Of a DNA stretch of 64,000 nucleotides, positions 9,630-20,065 are shown piece after piece. Origin of the DNA: Arenicellales bacterium (GTDB lineage: Bacteria; Pseudomonadota; Gammaproteobacteria; Arenicellales; JAJDZL01); assembly GCA_951813075.1 (NCBI GenBank), contig OX638343.1, positions 924,149-988,148 of the forward strand, written 5' to 3'. The translations under genes and the position numbers were made by a program. Below the pieces are notes generated by a model. It was given only the letters and a program-made list of their open reading frames with translations, was not told the origin of the DNA and ran no database searches. Every line of letters starts with the position of its first letter. The first letter of the stretch is position 1.

Positions 9630-9882
9630 TAATGTTGACAGAAAAATAATGTTACAAGTTGTCGCCTGAACCTTTCAGCAGCTGAGGACTCCCTTTTCAG
9701 CGAGAAAACACCTGTTCAATCGGTTGGGACTGGTTCAATTTCCACCATCAGGTGAGCCTGATAGTTGTTTTCCGGTGCGAAAACGTGGCAGGGCAAACGA
9801 ATCGGCTATTTCCCGAACCTGGCCATGTGCTGGCGTGCTGCAATCGGCATGGTTGCCGGATTGCTGTGGTTCAGTGCTGATT

Positions 9883-10128
9883 TCAATCCGAAATTGACCC
9901 ACCTCTGAAGCCCAATACCAACATCAGCAAGCCATTGCGACCCAGTTCTATGAGAAAATCAGACACACTTCGGTGCTGCAACACCTTCATGGCGTAAAAC
10001 GCATTGACCATCGCCTCAATCGGACAGTCCGTTCGTCCACTGTTGTTGCGATGCAGACGAATCTGTCGGATAATTTCATGATTCTCAGTCCGTCGCTGAA
10101 GTTGGGACAGCAGGTTTCTGAGTGGTTA
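9883..10128 (-). pseudogene. Transposase N-terminal fragment
   Basis: On the minus strand, a frame from about 10128 down to a TGA at 9883-9885 reads with the pattern LRNLLSQLQRR...EIIRQIRL...PIEAMVNAFYAMKVLQHRSV...LIELGRNG...LGF. This resembles the N-terminal region of certain IS4/IS5-like transposases (consensus with a Trp/Phe-rich helix, F-Q-H-x-S, R-E-L-x-R-N-G-Q, C-G-F). There is no upstream start and the catalytic part is missing, so it is a remnant. Family is uncertain. Confidence 0.45.
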
Positions 10129-10129
10129 A

Positions 10130-10850
10130 AGAGTGCCGCCGTGTCGCAGGTCCAACCAGAATAGTTCATGATTGACGAACGATGTCATGAGTCGTCTCCC
10201 TGTGTGGTTTTCTGGTTTTATATTGTGTGGGACAACAGCCAGTTCATGGCACCTTTTATCAATAGTAACAATAGGATAAGCCGGCAATTGAGGATGCAGC
10301 GAGGCCATGCAGTTGGCGTGGAAATTTCGGTTTCCGCCCTCGATATGGCTGAACAGACCCGTATGTCGGGGCAAAAATATTTTACGGCCGCTGATGCCCA
10401 CACCGAATCAAACAGTTAGTTTTATCGAAAATGTCTCTTGTAAATACATGAAATCTCAATGACGTTACTTGATCTCGAACCACAGGACAACTATGGAAAC
10501 ATTGAATTCGGCAAGTTCGCGTTTTGTCCGGGTGGACAATTTCCCTCAGCCCAGTTGAGCACCTCTGATTGCAGAAAATTCATGGCAAATCGGATAGTAA
10601 CCTCTTACGATGTTCACAATTCCAGAGTTGCACACATGGAATTCCCGTAATTTCATCATTCATTCGCCCAAGTTTGAACGAAAAGGTGCTGCGCAGCGGC
10701 TCACTTAAAAGTAACTTCTGCGTCTCTGGCAATAAAACGAGGAATCCTGCTTGTTTTTGGTTAATATTCAAGGTTAAATGATTGTAGTTACGCAAGTGCT
10801 ATTGACAAAGTTTCTATTGCGGTACTGCAGACCTCAAACTGACGGTTTAA
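10130..10850. other. Gene-poor stretch between IS remnants and the catabolic operon
   Basis: Several short overlapping frames of 60-90 codons exist on both strands but none carries a motif I recognise. The first half continues the composition of the IS remnants. The last 100 bases become AT-richer and probably hold the promoter of the nitronate monooxygenase gene. I cannot point to a convincing -35/-10 pair. Confidence 0.4.
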
Positions 10851-11930
10851 ATGACAACAAAGCAACAACTTATTCGACGGGCTGAAAGTTTCTGCGAGCG
10901 ACTTGGGATTAAGTTGCCCATTGTGCTTGCGCCTATGGCCGGAGCATGTCCCACGGAGCTCTCGATCAAAGTGGCCGAAAGCGGTGGTCTCGGTGCTTGC
11001 GGAGTTCTTCTGATGAGTCCTGAACAGATTATTGAATGGAGCAGAACCTTCAAGTCGGCAAGTGACGGTCAGTTCCAGCTCAACAACTGGATTCCGGATC
11101 CCGAATCGGCTCGTGACATTCACAAGGAACAGCTGGTCCGAGACTTTCTGAGTCAATTCAGTGACCAGGATCAACCCGATGTCGTCGATACTGCCACTCC
11201 TGAATTTGATGCGCAGTGTGAAGCCATGCTTGAATCAAGCCCGCGTGTGATTTCAAGCATTATGGGTGTCTATCCGGATGAATTCATCACGCGAATGAAA
11301 TCACGGGGAATTATCTGGTTTGCCACCGCAACGACAGTGCGGGAAGCTATTGAAGCAGAAGAAAAAGGTGCCGATGTGATTGTCGCCCAGGGTATTGAGG
11401 CTGGTGGTCATCGGGGTACGTTCAACGCCGACGAAGCAGAACAGTCGATGGCCGGGCTATTTTCACTTATACCTGCTATTGCGGATGTGGTTAGATTACC
11501 GGTTGTTGCTACCGGTGGTATTGCGGACGCCCGAGGCATTGCATCGGCAATTGTTCTAGGCGCGTCAGCAGTTCAGATCGGCACTGGTTTCCTGCGATGC
11601 CCTGAGTCCGGTATACCGACAGCATGGGCTGACGCGATCGGAAATTCCGCTCCCGATTCGACGATGCTCACTCGCGCGTTTACCGGAAGATTGGGACGAT
11701 CGATCGCAACTGCCTACGCTCAAGCTGCGGCCTCATCCGATGCGCCGATTCCCCGGCCGTACCCCATACAGCGAGCGCTCACCAAACAAATGACAGCCGC
11801 TGGACGTCGTAACAACGATCTGGACAGAATTCAGGCTTGGGCTGGCCAATCTGCGTCACTGGCAAAAGCTGTTGCCGCAGACAAACTGGTTCGTAAACTA
11901 TGGGATGAGGCATTGAGCCTGCTGTCCTGA
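10851..11930 (+). CDS. Nitronate monooxygenase family flavoprotein
   Basis: This 359-residue protein matches the FMN-dependent nitronate monooxygenase / 2-nitropropane dioxygenase family. The N-terminal PIVLAPMAGA lines the flavin site. GIEAGGHRG near residue 188 carries the His characteristic of class I enzymes. ATGGIADARG and GASAVQIGTGFL bind the FMN phosphate in the TIM barrel. Such enzymes oxidise nitronates (for example propionate 3-nitronate). Members annotated this way in catabolic clusters may act on other substrates. It precedes the liu operon by about 170 bp on the same strand and may be co-transcribed with the thioesterase. The start ATG directly follows an in-frame TAA; the ribosome-binding site is weak. 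Confidence 0.85.
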   Translation: MTTKQQLIRRAESFCERLGIKLPIVLAPMAGACPTELSIKVAESGGLGACGVLLMSPEQIIEWSRTFKSASDGQFQLNNWIPDPESARDIHKEQLVRDFLSQFSDQDQPDVVDTATPEFDAQCEAMLESSPRVISSIMGVYPDEFITRMKSRGIIWFATATTVREAIEAEEKGADVIVAQGIEAGGHRGTFNADEAEQSMAGLFSLIPAIADVVRLPVVATGGIADARGIASAIVLGASAVQIGTGFLRCPESGIPTAWADAIGNSAPDSTMLTRAFTGRLGRSIATAYAQAAASSDAPIPRPYPIQRALTKQMTAAGRRNNDLDRIQAWAGQSASLAKAVAADKLVRKLWDEALSLLS

Positions 11931-12101
11931 ATCATACTGAAAATTTGTCGATTCTATAACTACCGAATTTCCCGCTAGTATCTGTTCAACAAAACAAAGC
12001 ACGTGATGCTGACAAATGAACTCTGAAAATTATCCGATGCGGGCGATTAGGGTATATTGATTGATTTTAATTTCCGCAAATTCCATTCAATATCAGGCAC
12101 A

Positions 12102-12548
12102 ATGACGAATTCATTCAAAGTTTTGGACCCGGATTACGAGACAAAAGCCAGAGCGAGTTTTACCAGTCAGGGAATCATGCGTCTGTTGGGGGCGACGATG
12201 CGTAACGTGGTGCCCGGACGCTGTATAATCGACTTGCCTTTCAACGAGAACCTGACGCAGCAAGACGGGTTCTTTCACGCGGGGGCAACCAGTACAATCG
12301 CCGACTCTGCAGGAGGATACGCAGCTCTGACGCTGATGCCCGCCGGTAGTCGAATCTTGACCGTGGAATTCAAAATCAATCTGGTTGCACCAGCGTTGGG
12401 CGATAGGCTTTCTGCACAAGCAACAGTAGTCAAACCTGGAAAAACCTTGACCGTATCTACCATTGATGTGTTCGCGTATTCTGGTGATAATCGAAAATTG
12501 TGCGCAATCATGCAGCAAACCGCAATTTGTATTCCGCAATCAGGATAA
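12102..12548 (+). CDS. PaaI-like hotdog-fold acyl-CoA thioesterase
   Basis: This is a 148-residue protein from the ATG at 12102, where the sequence begins with MTNSF. An earlier in-frame TTG at 12057 would add an unlikely extension. The hotdog motif DGFFHAGATSTIADSAGGYAA is typical of PaaI-type thioesterases, followed by TVEFKINLVAPALG. It probably hydrolyses small or aromatic acyl-CoAs in the cytoplasm, relieving CoA sequestration. It ends 6 bp before the isovaleryl-CoA dehydrogenase start, so it is very likely the first or second gene of the liu operon. Substrate is unknown. Confidence 0.85.
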   Translation: MTNSFKVLDPDYETKARASFTSQGIMRLLGATMRNVVPGRCIIDLPFNENLTQQDGFFHAGATSTIADSAGGYAALTLMPAGSRILTVEFKINLVAPALGDRLSAQATVVKPGKTLTVSTIDVFAYSGDNRKLCAIMQQTAICIPQSG

Positions 12549-12554
12549 TTGGTG

Positions 12555-13724
12555 ATGGGTAACGAATATTCGACACTGAATTTTGGATTGGGTGAGATCG
12601 CCGACATGCTTCGGGAAAGCGTTCGCGAGTTCGCCACGAATGAGATCCAACCGAGAGCAGCCGAAATTGATCAATCAAATGAGTTCCCGTCTGACATGTG
12701 GAAGAAGATGGGTGATGTGGGACTGCTCGGCATAACGGTTGAGGAAGAATTTGGCGGTTCGGGTATGGGCTACCTTGAACATGTAATTGCGATGGAGGAA
12801 ATAAGCCGGGCTTCAGCATCTGTTGGTCTTTCCTATGGAGCACACTCAAACCTGGCGGTCAACCAGATTCGTAGAAACGGTACAGACGAGCAAAAGCGAA
12901 AATATCTGCCTCGATTGATCAGTGGTGACCATGTCGGGGCACTGGCGATGTCGGAACCGAACGCAGGGTCCGATGTCGTCAATATGAAACTACGGGCAGA
13001 AGCCAAAAACAGCCACTACGTTCTCAACGGCAGCAAAATGTGGATTACCAATGGGCCTGATGCCGACGTACTTGTGGTATACGCCAAAACATCGCCGGAA
13101 ACTGGATCAAGAGGCATCACAGCCTTCATTATCGAAAGGCAATTCAAAGGATTTTCTACTGGACAGAAGCTGGACAAATTGGGTATGCGCGGTTCGAATA
13201 CCGGTGAATTGATCTTTGAGAACTGCTCGGTTCCAGCAGAAAACGTACTGGGCAAGGTTGGCAGCGGTGTTGAGGTGCTGATGAGTGGTCTGGACTACGA
13301 ACGGGTTGTACTCGCCGGCGGCCCGCTTGGCATTATGCAGGCATGTCTGGACGTGGTCGTTCCCTATATTCATGAACGCAGGCAGTTCGGAAAAGCTATT
13401 GGCGAATTTCAGCTCATACAAGGTAAACTGGCAGATATGTACTCTACGTTGAATGCTTCACGCGCCTACGCTTACGCGGTTGCAAAAGCTTGCGACAGAC
13501 GCGAGACCACACGCAAGGATGCCGCTGCTGTCATCCTCTTTACCGCAGAAAAGGCAACCTGGTGCGCGCTTGAGGCAATACAAGCCATGGGTGGCATGGG
13601 ATACGTCAATGAAACGCCGACCGGACGTCTGCTCAGGGATGCCAAACTCTATGAAATTGGTGCCGGTACCAGCGAAATCCGTCGTATGCTGATCGGACGG
13701 GAACTTTTTACGGAATCGCAATAG
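12555..13724 (+). CDS. liuA: Isovaleryl-CoA dehydrogenase
   Basis: Acyl-CoA dehydrogenase of 389 residues. It oxidises isovaleryl-CoA to 3-methylcrotonyl-CoA with FAD, passing electrons to ETF. The signature [11 protein letters not shown] lies near residues 131-141 and the flavin contact [10 protein letters not shown] near 162-171. The catalytic Glu sits at residue 249 in [11 protein letters not shown], the position used by isovaleryl-CoA dehydrogenases. The usual C-terminal Glu position is replaced in [12 protein letters not shown], which also fits this subfamily. In-frame TTG and GTG precede the chosen ATG; AGGA at 12542-12545 favours the ATG at 12555. First dedicated enzyme of leucine degradation in the operon. 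Confidence 0.92.
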   Translation: MGNEYSTLNFGLGEIADMLRESVREFATNEIQPRAAEIDQSNEFPSDMWKKMGDVGLLGITVEEEFGGSGMGYLEHVIAMEEISRASASVGLSYGAHSNLAVNQIRRNGTDEQKRKYLPRLISGDHVGALAMSEPNAGSDVVNMKLRAEAKNSHYVLNGSKMWITNGPDADVLVVYAKTSPETGSRGITAFIIERQFKGFSTGQKLDKLGMRGSNTGELIFENCSVPAENVLGKVGSGVEVLMSGLDYERVVLAGGPLGIMQACLDVVVPYIHERRQFGKAIGEFQLIQGKLADMYSTLNASRAYAYAVAKACDRRETTRKDAAAVILFTAEKATWCALEAIQAMGGMGYVNETPTGRLLRDAKLYEIGAGTSEIRRMLIGRELFTESQ

Positions 13725-13751
13725 ATGCGAAATCAAAAGGAGACAGACAAA

Positions 13752-14936
13752 ATGCAAGCTTCCTCAGTAGTGTTAACCGGGATGGCCCGAACTCCGATCG
13801 GAGGATTTCAGGGTCGCCTCGCCACTAAATCTGCGCCCGAACTGGGTAGCAGTTCGATTAAGGCGGCTCTCGACGATGCTGACATCCAAGGCGCTGATGT
13901 CGATGAAGTACTCATGGGCTGTGTGCTGCCAGCCGGAATGGGACAAGCCCCTGCCCGTCAGGCGGCGCTTGCCGCAGGTATACCAAAATCCGTTGGTTGT
14001 ACGACAGTTAATAAAATGTGCGGGTCCGGAATGAAGACTGTGATGCTAGGCTACGATTCGATTGTAGCGGGAACCAACTCAGTCGTGGCCGCAGGTGGGA
14101 TGGAAAGCATGACCAACGCACCTTATCTGCTGCCGAAAGCCAGGGGCGGATTGAAAATGGGACATGGACAATTGATGGACCACATGTTCACGGATGGACT
14201 GGAAGATGCTTATGAAAAAGGTTCATTGATGGGAGCGTTTGCGGAAGACTGCGCGCAAGCATATCAATTCGGTCGCGAGGCGCAGGATAATTTCGCCATT
14301 GAGTCCCTCACTCGGGCACAGAAAGCAACCGAGAACGGTACCTTCGAGCGGGAAGTCACTGCGGTTGAGGTAACAACCCGCAAGGATCAGTATGTCGTTT
14401 CAACAGATGAGCAACCTGAAACAACCAACACAGAGAAAATCCCTTTCTTAAGACCTGCATTTCGTAAAGATGGAACGGTAACTGCCGCCAATTCAAGCTC
14501 AATTTCTGATGGTGGCGCCAGTGTGATTCTCATGTCTCTGGCAGAAGCGGAAAGACGTGGAACGAGAGTGATTGCAAATCTGGTCGGCCACTCTACCTAT
14601 GCGGCAGAGCCAAATCTTTTCCCAACTGCACCCATCGGCGCTATCAAGCGACTGCTTGAAAAACTCAACTGGTCGGTCGATGACATAGAGCTTTTTGAAA
14701 TCAATGAAGCGTTCGCCGTCGTAACTATGGCAGCAATGCAAAGTCTGGGTCTGCCACACGACCGTGTAAATATCCACGGTGGTGCCTGTGCGCTTGGGCA
14801 TCCAGTCGGCGCTTCCGGCGCTCGCATACTGGTAACACTCATAGCAGCAATGGAAAAATATGACCTTAAGCGCGGTGTTGCGTCCTTGTGCATCGGAGGT
14901 GGGGAAGCCACCGCAATTGGCGTGGTTCGTGCATAA
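13752..14936 (+). CDS. Acetyl-CoA C-acyltransferase (thiolase)
   Basis: Thiolase of 394 residues from the ATG at 13752, preceded by aaaggag. An upstream in-frame ATG at 13725 is less likely. The acyl-enzyme Cys is residue 90 in NKMCGSGMK. The His is in GGACALGHPVGASG and the second Cys in CIGGGEA. In a leucine-degradation operon it would split acetoacetyl-CoA made from the HMG-CoA lyase product, or act in general short-chain beta-oxidation. It follows liuA by 27 bp. The separate DUF35 protein at the operon end could be an accessory partner, as DUF35 proteins often are for thiolase-fold enzymes. Confidence 0.9.
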   Translation: MQASSVVLTGMARTPIGGFQGRLATKSAPELGSSSIKAALDDADIQGADVDEVLMGCVLPAGMGQAPARQAALAAGIPKSVGCTTVNKMCGSGMKTVMLGYDSIVAGTNSVVAAGGMESMTNAPYLLPKARGGLKMGHGQLMDHMFTDGLEDAYEKGSLMGAFAEDCAQAYQFGREAQDNFAIESLTRAQKATENGTFEREVTAVEVTTRKDQYVVSTDEQPETTNTEKIPFLRPAFRKDGTVTAANSSSISDGGASVILMSLAEAERRGTRVIANLVGHSTYAAEPNLFPTAPIGAIKRLLEKLNWSVDDIELFEINEAFAVVTMAAMQSLGLPHDRVNIHGGACALGHPVGASGARILVTLIAAMEKYDLKRGVASLCIGGGEATAIGVVRA

Positions 14937-14971
14937 ATGAGTAATCAACAAACCACCGGATGGAATTCAAG

Positions 14972-15574
14972 ATGAGTAAGACTGTAGACTTTTATTTCGA
15001 TTTTTCCTCTCCCTACGGATACCTCTCCAGTGAGAAAATCGAAGATCTGGCCGATCGTTGCGATTGCACAGTTGTGTGGCGCCCCTACCTGATGGGTGTT
15101 GTTATGAAAATCACCGAACGCAAGCCTCTGGTGCACATTCCAATGCTCAGTGATTACAGTAAAAAGGATTTGAACCGATTCGCACGCTTTGAGGGCATAG
15201 AATTCAATCAGCCCTCAACCTTCCCAATCGCTACTGTCGTCGCCTGCAGAGCCTATTACTGGCTGGAACGAATCGACAAGGAAAAAGCCAAGGAGTTGGC
15301 GCGTGCTTTGTTTCGCGCATATTTCATTCAAGATGAAATGATTTCACAACGGGATGTTGTGATCTCAATCGCCGCCGGTTTGGGGATAGATTCAAATGAC
15401 TTGAGGGCGGCACTTGAAGATGTATCGATCAAACAAGCAGTTCGAGATGCGACAGATGGAGCTGTAAAACAAGAAATCTTTGGATCCCCATTTTTTGTTG
15501 TTGACGACGAACAATTCTGGGGCCATGATCGTATGGGACTGCTTGAAGCGTGGATCAAGACGGGCGGTTGGTAA
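14972..15574 (+). CDS. 2-hydroxychromene-2-carboxylate isomerase-like DsbA-fold protein
   Basis: About 200 residues with the kappa-GST / HCCA isomerase pattern. The N-terminal VDFYFDFSSPYGYL holds the Ser that contacts glutathione in this family. RPYLMGVVMK follows, and the C-terminal end reads GSPFFVVDDEQFWGHDRM. The family carries out glutathione-dependent isomerisation or related thiol chemistry. A naphthalene pathway is not evident here, so the substrate is probably a CoA-pathway intermediate or unsaturated acid (inference). ATG 14972 is preferred over 14960. It sits between the thiolase and liuB on the same strand with gaps of about 30 bp, so it is part of the operon. Confidence 0.85.
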   Translation: MSKTVDFYFDFSSPYGYLSSEKIEDLADRCDCTVVWRPYLMGVVMKITERKPLVHIPMLSDYSKKDLNRFARFEGIEFNQPSTFPIATVVACRAYYWLERIDKEKAKELARALFRAYFIQDEMISQRDVVISIAAGLGIDSNDLRAALEDVSIKQAVRDATDGAVKQEIFGSPFFVVDDEQFWGHDRMGLLEAWIKTGGW

Positions 15575-15603
15575 TCAGTTTGTAAGGAACGCACTGCTTA
15601 GTC

Positions 15604-17205
15604 ATGGCTGTCATTGAGTCGCAAATCAACACCGATAGTTCCGACTTTCAAGACCGAAAAAAGACGATGACGCGTCTTGTCGAGGAGCTTGATGCCATAC
15701 TGAATGCAATCAAGTCAGGTGGCAGCGAAACCGCTCGGAAAAAACACACTGCCCGAGGCAAACTGCTTGTCAGAGACCGAATCCAGTTGCTTCTGGACAA
15801 AGGTTCACCATTTCTAGAAATCGCACCCTATGCTGCCTTTGAAATGTACGGTGGAGATGTCCCATCAGCAGGCATCGTAACTGGAATTGGTTCGGTCTGC
15901 GGACAGGAAGTGATGATCTTCGCGAACGATGCAACAGTAAAAGGCGGGACCTACTACCCGACTACTGTCAAGAAACACCTGCGAGCGCAGGAGATTGCGT
16001 CGGAGAATCACCTGCCCTGCATATATTTGGTCGACTCCGGCGGTGCCTTTCTTCCTTTGCAGGACGATGTCTTTCCCGATCGGGAACATTTCGGACGTAT
16101 TTTCTACAATCAAGCCAATATGTCGGCTGCAGGTATTCCTCAGATCGCTTCCGTTATGGGCTCGTGTACCGCAGGTGGCGCCTATGTGCCTTCCATGTGT
16201 GATGAATCCGTAATCGTTCGTGAGCAGGGAACCATTTTTCTGGGCGGACCTCCGTTGGTCAAGGCTGCAACCGGTGAAACAGTTTCCGCTGAAGATCTAG
16301 GTGGGGCGGATGTGCATTCACGCCGATCCGGAATCACCGATCACTATGCAAGCGATGATCAGCATGCTCTTTCAATCGTTCGCGATATTGTGCGCAATCT
16401 CAATCGAACAAAATCCACTTCAGTACGTCTTCAGAAACCCGAAGACCCCTTGTATGATGCAAGCGAAATTTATGGAATCATTCCAACCGATCTGCGTCAA
16501 GGTTACGATGTGCGAGAAATCATCGCACGCTTGGTGGACGGCAGTGAGTTTCACGAATTCAAACAGCTGTATGGCGACACTCTGGTCTGTGGATTTGCGC
16601 ATCTGATGGGGTATCCTGTCGGTATAGTCGCAAACAACGGTATCCTCTATTCGGAATCCGCACTCAAAGCTACTCACTTCATCGAGCTTTGCTGCCAGCG
16701 CAATATTCCTTTGATCTTTCTGCAGAACATCGCAGGATTCATGGTTGGTCAGAAGTACGAAGCAGGTGGAATAGCGAAGGATGGTGCCAAAATGGTGACC
16801 GCGGTAGCCTGTGCGAAAGTACCTAAATTCACTGTGATTATTGGCGGTAGTTTCGGCGCTGGAAACTACGCCATGTGTGGCCGCGCCTACAGTCCCAGAT
16901 TTCTTTGGATCTGGCCAAACGCACGAATTTCAGTCATGGGAGGCGAACAGGCTGGGAATGTTCTGACGCAGGTCAGAATTGACAGCATGAAAAATGATTC
17001 TTGGACCGAAGAAGAACAGCAAAAATTCAAGAATTCCATTCTGGAACAATATGAATCCCAGGGACGACCGTACTATTCGAGTGCTCGGCTTTGGGATGAT
17101 GGCATCATCGATCCAGCAGATACCAGAATGGTTCTGGCACTCGGAATTTCGGCCGCTTACAACGCACCTGACCAAGATACACAATTTGGTATCTTCAGAA
17201 TGTGA
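15604..17205 (+). CDS. liuB: Methylcrotonyl-CoA carboxylase beta subunit
   Basis: This 533-residue biotin-dependent carboxyltransferase transfers the carboxyl group from biotin to 3-methylcrotonyl-CoA, giving 3-methylglutaconyl-CoA. Both crotonase-fold halves are present. The N-terminal half has [30 protein letters not shown] and the oxyanion region [14 protein letters not shown]. The C-terminal half has [27 protein letters not shown] and the end motif [26 protein letters not shown] and the Q-Y-E end distinguish it from propionyl-CoA carboxylase. Length is normal. It is followed after 1 bp by liuC and pairs with the alpha subunit LiuD downstream. Confidence 0.93.
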   Translation: MAVIESQINTDSSDFQDRKKTMTRLVEELDAILNAIKSGGSETARKKHTARGKLLVRDRIQLLLDKGSPFLEIAPYAAFEMYGGDVPSAGIVTGIGSVCGQEVMIFANDATVKGGTYYPTTVKKHLRAQEIASENHLPCIYLVDSGGAFLPLQDDVFPDREHFGRIFYNQANMSAAGIPQIASVMGSCTAGGAYVPSMCDESVIVREQGTIFLGGPPLVKAATGETVSAEDLGGADVHSRRSGITDHYASDDQHALSIVRDIVRNLNRTKSTSVRLQKPEDPLYDASEIYGIIPTDLRQGYDVREIIARLVDGSEFHEFKQLYGDTLVCGFAHLMGYPVGIVANNGILYSESALKATHFIELCCQRNIPLIFLQNIAGFMVGQKYEAGGIAKDGAKMVTAVACAKVPKFTVIIGGSFGAGNYAMCGRAYSPRFLWIWPNARISVMGGEQAGNVLTQVRIDSMKNDSWTEEEQQKFKNSILEQYESQGRPYYSSARLWDDGIIDPADTRMVLALGISAAYNAPDQDTQFGIFRM

Positions 17206-17206
17206 G

Positions 17207-18031
17207 ATGGATGGAATGAATGACGCCATGCATATTGATAAGAATCAAACCATCAGCCAAATAATTGATGACGACGGCGTCTGTTCGGTGACACTGAATC
17301 GACCGGAGGTTCGAAACGCATTCAACGACACAATGATCGAGGAAATTACCGAAGAACTTGTGATGTTGGAATCCAATCCTCAGGTGCGGATTCTTGTATT
17401 GCGAGGTGCAGGTAAGAGTTTCTGCGCCGGCGCGGATATCAATTGGATGCGTCGAATGGCCGACTATGATGAAGACCAAAATTACAAGGACGCCAGCCTG
17501 ATGTCAGACATGATGGACAGACTGTATCGCTTTCCAAAGCCTACACTCGCTCACGTTCATGGTGCGGTATTTGGTGGAGGTGTGGGTTTGGTAGCCTGCT
17601 GTGATATCGCAATTGCCTCCCAAAACACAGTCTTCAGTCTATCTGAAGTCAAGATTGGATTGATTCCATCGGTCATTAGTCCGTATGTTGTAGAAGCCAT
17701 CGGTGTCCGCAATGCCAGAAGGTATTTTCTGTCGGGTGAGCGGTTCGACGCTCCTATCGCCAAACATCTGGGATTAATTCACGAATGTTGTGAAGATAAC
17801 GATCTACCCGCACTCGAGCAGACAATCCTGAATGAACTCCTTCATAGTGCGCCTGGCGCACAGGAAATTGCCAAGTCACAATTGCAGAATGTTGTAGCGA
17901 ACAACATAGATCCTGAAATTCGCAGACGGACGGCCCGAATGATTGCACAGGTTAGAGCTTCGGATGAAGGCCGCGAAGGAACATCCGCATTCCTCGAAAA
18001 ACGCCCGCCATCCTGGCGCCGTGAGCACTGA
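17207..18031 (+). CDS. liuC: 3-methylglutaconyl-CoA hydratase (enoyl-CoA hydratase family)
   Basis: Crotonase-family protein of about 270 residues. It hydrates methylglutaconyl-CoA to HMG-CoA. The CoA and oxyanion motifs are LRGAGKSFCAGADINWMR and HGAVFGGGVGLVACCD. FSLSEVKIGLIPSVISPYVV matches the LiuC subgroup with its Glu. In-frame ATGs exist at 17207, 17216 and 17228. 17207 begins 1 bp after the liuB stop, and any of the three is possible. The last 11 bases overlap the GTG start of liuD, indicating tight translational coupling. Confidence 0.9.
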   Translation: MDGMNDAMHIDKNQTISQIIDDDGVCSVTLNRPEVRNAFNDTMIEEITEELVMLESNPQVRILVLRGAGKSFCAGADINWMRRMADYDEDQNYKDASLMSDMMDRLYRFPKPTLAHVHGAVFGGGVGLVACCDIAIASQNTVFSLSEVKIGLIPSVISPYVVEAIGVRNARRYFLSGERFDAPIAKHLGLIHECCEDNDLPALEQTILNELLHSAPGAQEIAKSQLQNVVANNIDPEIRRRTARMIAQVRASDEGREGTSAFLEKRPPSWRREH

Positions 18032-20063
18032 TCACTTGTTTCATAAACTTCTCATCGCAAATCGCGGCGAGATTGCGTGTCGAATCACTCATACTGCACG
18101 CAAACTCGGAATCCAGGTTGTAGCCGTTCATTCTGATGTTGACCGTAATGCCCTGCATGTGGCGCTTGCGGACGAGGCTGTTGAAATCGGTGGCGCAAGA
18201 CTATCGGAGAGTTACCTGAATGCGGAACGAATTGTTGAAACAGCGCGCCACGTCGGAGCAGATGCAATTCACCCCGGATATGGATTCCTCTCGGAAAACA
18301 GCGTGCTTGCAGAACTTTGTGAGAACGAATCTATCGAATTCATAGGCCCTTCTTCCAGCGCCATCGGTGTCATGTCTTCGAAATCTACCGCGGCTGCAAT
18401 TGCAATAGAGGCTGGTGTACCCGTAATTACGGGCTATCGGGATTCGAGTCAGCATCTCGACAGCATGATTGAAGCCGCTCGCAACATAGGGTTTCCGGTA
18501 TTGCTCAAGTCCTCAGCCGGCGGTGGCGGCAGAGGTATGCGCATTGTCCACAGTGAGGATCAGATTGATGAATTACTCAGATCCGCGAAATCAGAGGCCA
18601 AAGAAGCGTTTGATGATGACTTGATGATCATCGAAAAGTACGTTGAAAACGCACGGCACATCGAGGTGCAGATCGCCGGAGACAAATATGGAAATGTCGT
18701 GCATGTTTTTGACCGAGAGTGCTCAGCGCAACGACGATATCAGAAAATAATCGAGGAAGCCCCAGCCCCCAACATCTCGTCCGATACCCGATCAGACATG
18801 TATGAGGCTGCGATTGCCATATCAAGATCACTCCAATATCACAATGTTGGCACAGTTGAGTTTTTGCTGGATGGAAATCAGTTTTACTTCATGGAAATGA
18901 ATACCCGCCTTCAGGTGGAACATCCCGTCACAGAACAAGTCACCAAGACCGACTTGGTCGAATGGCAGTTGCGAATCGCAGCGGGTGAATCATTATCATC
19001 GTTCACAATACCGGAGCAACCGATCGGTCATGCTGTCGAAGTTCGTCTGTACGCGGAAAACCCATCGAATAATTTTCTACCGTCACCGGGAAAAATAAAG
19101 TATCTGTCCATGCCTGAGACGTCCGATGATCTGCAGATTCACACCGGCGTGCGTCAAGGCGATGATGTTGACAGGCACTACGACCCACTGATTGCCAAAA
19201 TTGTCTGTTACAGGCCGGACCGGAGCAGTGCGATAGAACGGATGACCGCTGCGCTGAACGAAGTACAGATTGTCGGATTGGATACGAACGTGGAATTTCT
19301 TTCCAATCTGTTGCGGCACGAAACATTCAGCAACGGAATGATTGATGTCAGATTCGTCGAAAACAACTTGGATGACCTGATACCAGCGAATGAGGGATTT
19401 CCAGTTGAAATTCCAGTTCTGACCGCGCTGTATCTGGATGCTTCGCCGAGTAGCGTTGATCGATCCTCGGGGTCAGAAATAAGTCAGAATTCCTCATCAC
19501 CGTGGCATCTAACTGGTGGTTGGCGGTTGAATTCAGCACGCGAAACAACTTGGAATTTTGAACATGATGATGGAATCACCAATGTCACAATCCGAAACCA
19601 AAAAAACGCCATTTACGCTGATTGCGGATTGCACAAAATTGCCTGTCGCAAGGTCGTTATTGACGGTAAAGTAATCCGCGCCAATCTAAACGGAGTTGAT
19701 TGGAGTATCACCGTTGTCAAATTTGATAATTTATTGGTTGCCTTCAACAACGCTTCGCGATACGAATTACTAACCACCGATAAGATTTCAGTGGGCAATG
19801 CACCCGCTGAACGCGACGGTTCACTGACTGCTCCACTGCCCGGACGTGTTGTCAGAGTGTTGGTCGAAAAAGGGGAAAACGTCAAACCAGGGCAAAACCT
19901 GATCGTTATTGAAGCGATGAAAATGGAGCACCATATTTCGAGCCCTGTCGAAGGTATTGTGTCAGCGGTCAACTTTGAAGAAAATGATCAGGTGGACGAA
20001 GGAGCCGTGTGCGTTGTGGTGGAGTCTGTAGAATCACTGTCGACAGTTTCGGATGTGAGTTAG
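18021..20063 (+). CDS. liuD: Methylcrotonyl-CoA carboxylase biotin-containing alpha subunit
   Basis: Acetyl/propionyl-type carboxylase alpha chain of 680 residues from GTG 18021, which overlaps the liuC end by 11 bases. The frame is open further upstream, but the family's N-terminus (LFHKLLIANRGEIACR) starts just after this GTG. Biotin carboxylase domain: ATP-grasp with KSSAGGGGRGMR, HIEVQIAGDKYG, FYFMEMNTRLQVEHPVTE. A linker of low conservation follows. The C-terminal biotinyl domain carries EAMKMEHH with the biotinylated Lys near residue 634. It carboxylates biotin with ATP and bicarbonate for LiuB. Confidence 0.93.
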   Translation: MSTDHLFHKLLIANRGEIACRITHTARKLGIQVVAVHSDVDRNALHVALADEAVEIGGARLSESYLNAERIVETARHVGADAIHPGYGFLSENSVLAELCENESIEFIGPSSSAIGVMSSKSTAAAIAIEAGVPVITGYRDSSQHLDSMIEAARNIGFPVLLKSSAGGGGRGMRIVHSEDQIDELLRSAKSEAKEAFDDDLMIIEKYVENARHIEVQIAGDKYGNVVHVFDRECSAQRRYQKIIEEAPAPNISSDTRSDMYEAAIAISRSLQYHNVGTVEFLLDGNQFYFMEMNTRLQVEHPVTEQVTKTDLVEWQLRIAAGESLSSFTIPEQPIGHAVEVRLYAENPSNNFLPSPGKIKYLSMPETSDDLQIHTGVRQGDDVDRHYDPLIAKIVCYRPDRSSAIERMTAALNEVQIVGLDTNVEFLSNLLRHETFSNGMIDVRFVENNLDDLIPANEGFPVEIPVLTALYLDASPSSVDRSSGSEISQNSSSPWHLTGGWRLNSARETTWNFEHDDGITNVTIRNQKNAIYADCGLHKIACRKVVIDGKVIRANLNGVDWSITVVKFDNLLVAFNNASRYELLTTDKISVGNAPAERDGSLTAPLPGRVVRVLVEKGENVKPGQNLIVIEAMKMEHHISSPVEGIVSAVNFEENDQVDEGAVCVVVESVESLSTVSDVS

Positions 20064-20065
20064 GC

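Larger units (their letters stand above)
8541..9666 (+). mobile_element. Degraded insertion sequence with DDE transposase
   Basis: A broken plus-strand transposase (8586-9608) is flanked by short inverted sequences sharing AACTTGTA: on the plus strand at 8547-8554 and on the minus strand at 9653-9660. Ends near 8541 and 9666 are a guess from these matches. Family assignment is uncertain. Confidence 0.45.

Noticed and set aside
17943-18020. ATG-started liuD at 17943
   Set aside because: It would overlap liuC by 89 bases and add residues before the conserved biotin-carboxylase start; GTG 18021 fits better.
16994-18031. Longer liuC starting at 16994
   Set aside because: The extra N-terminus overlaps liuB in another frame; the enoyl-CoA hydratase homology begins only after 17207.
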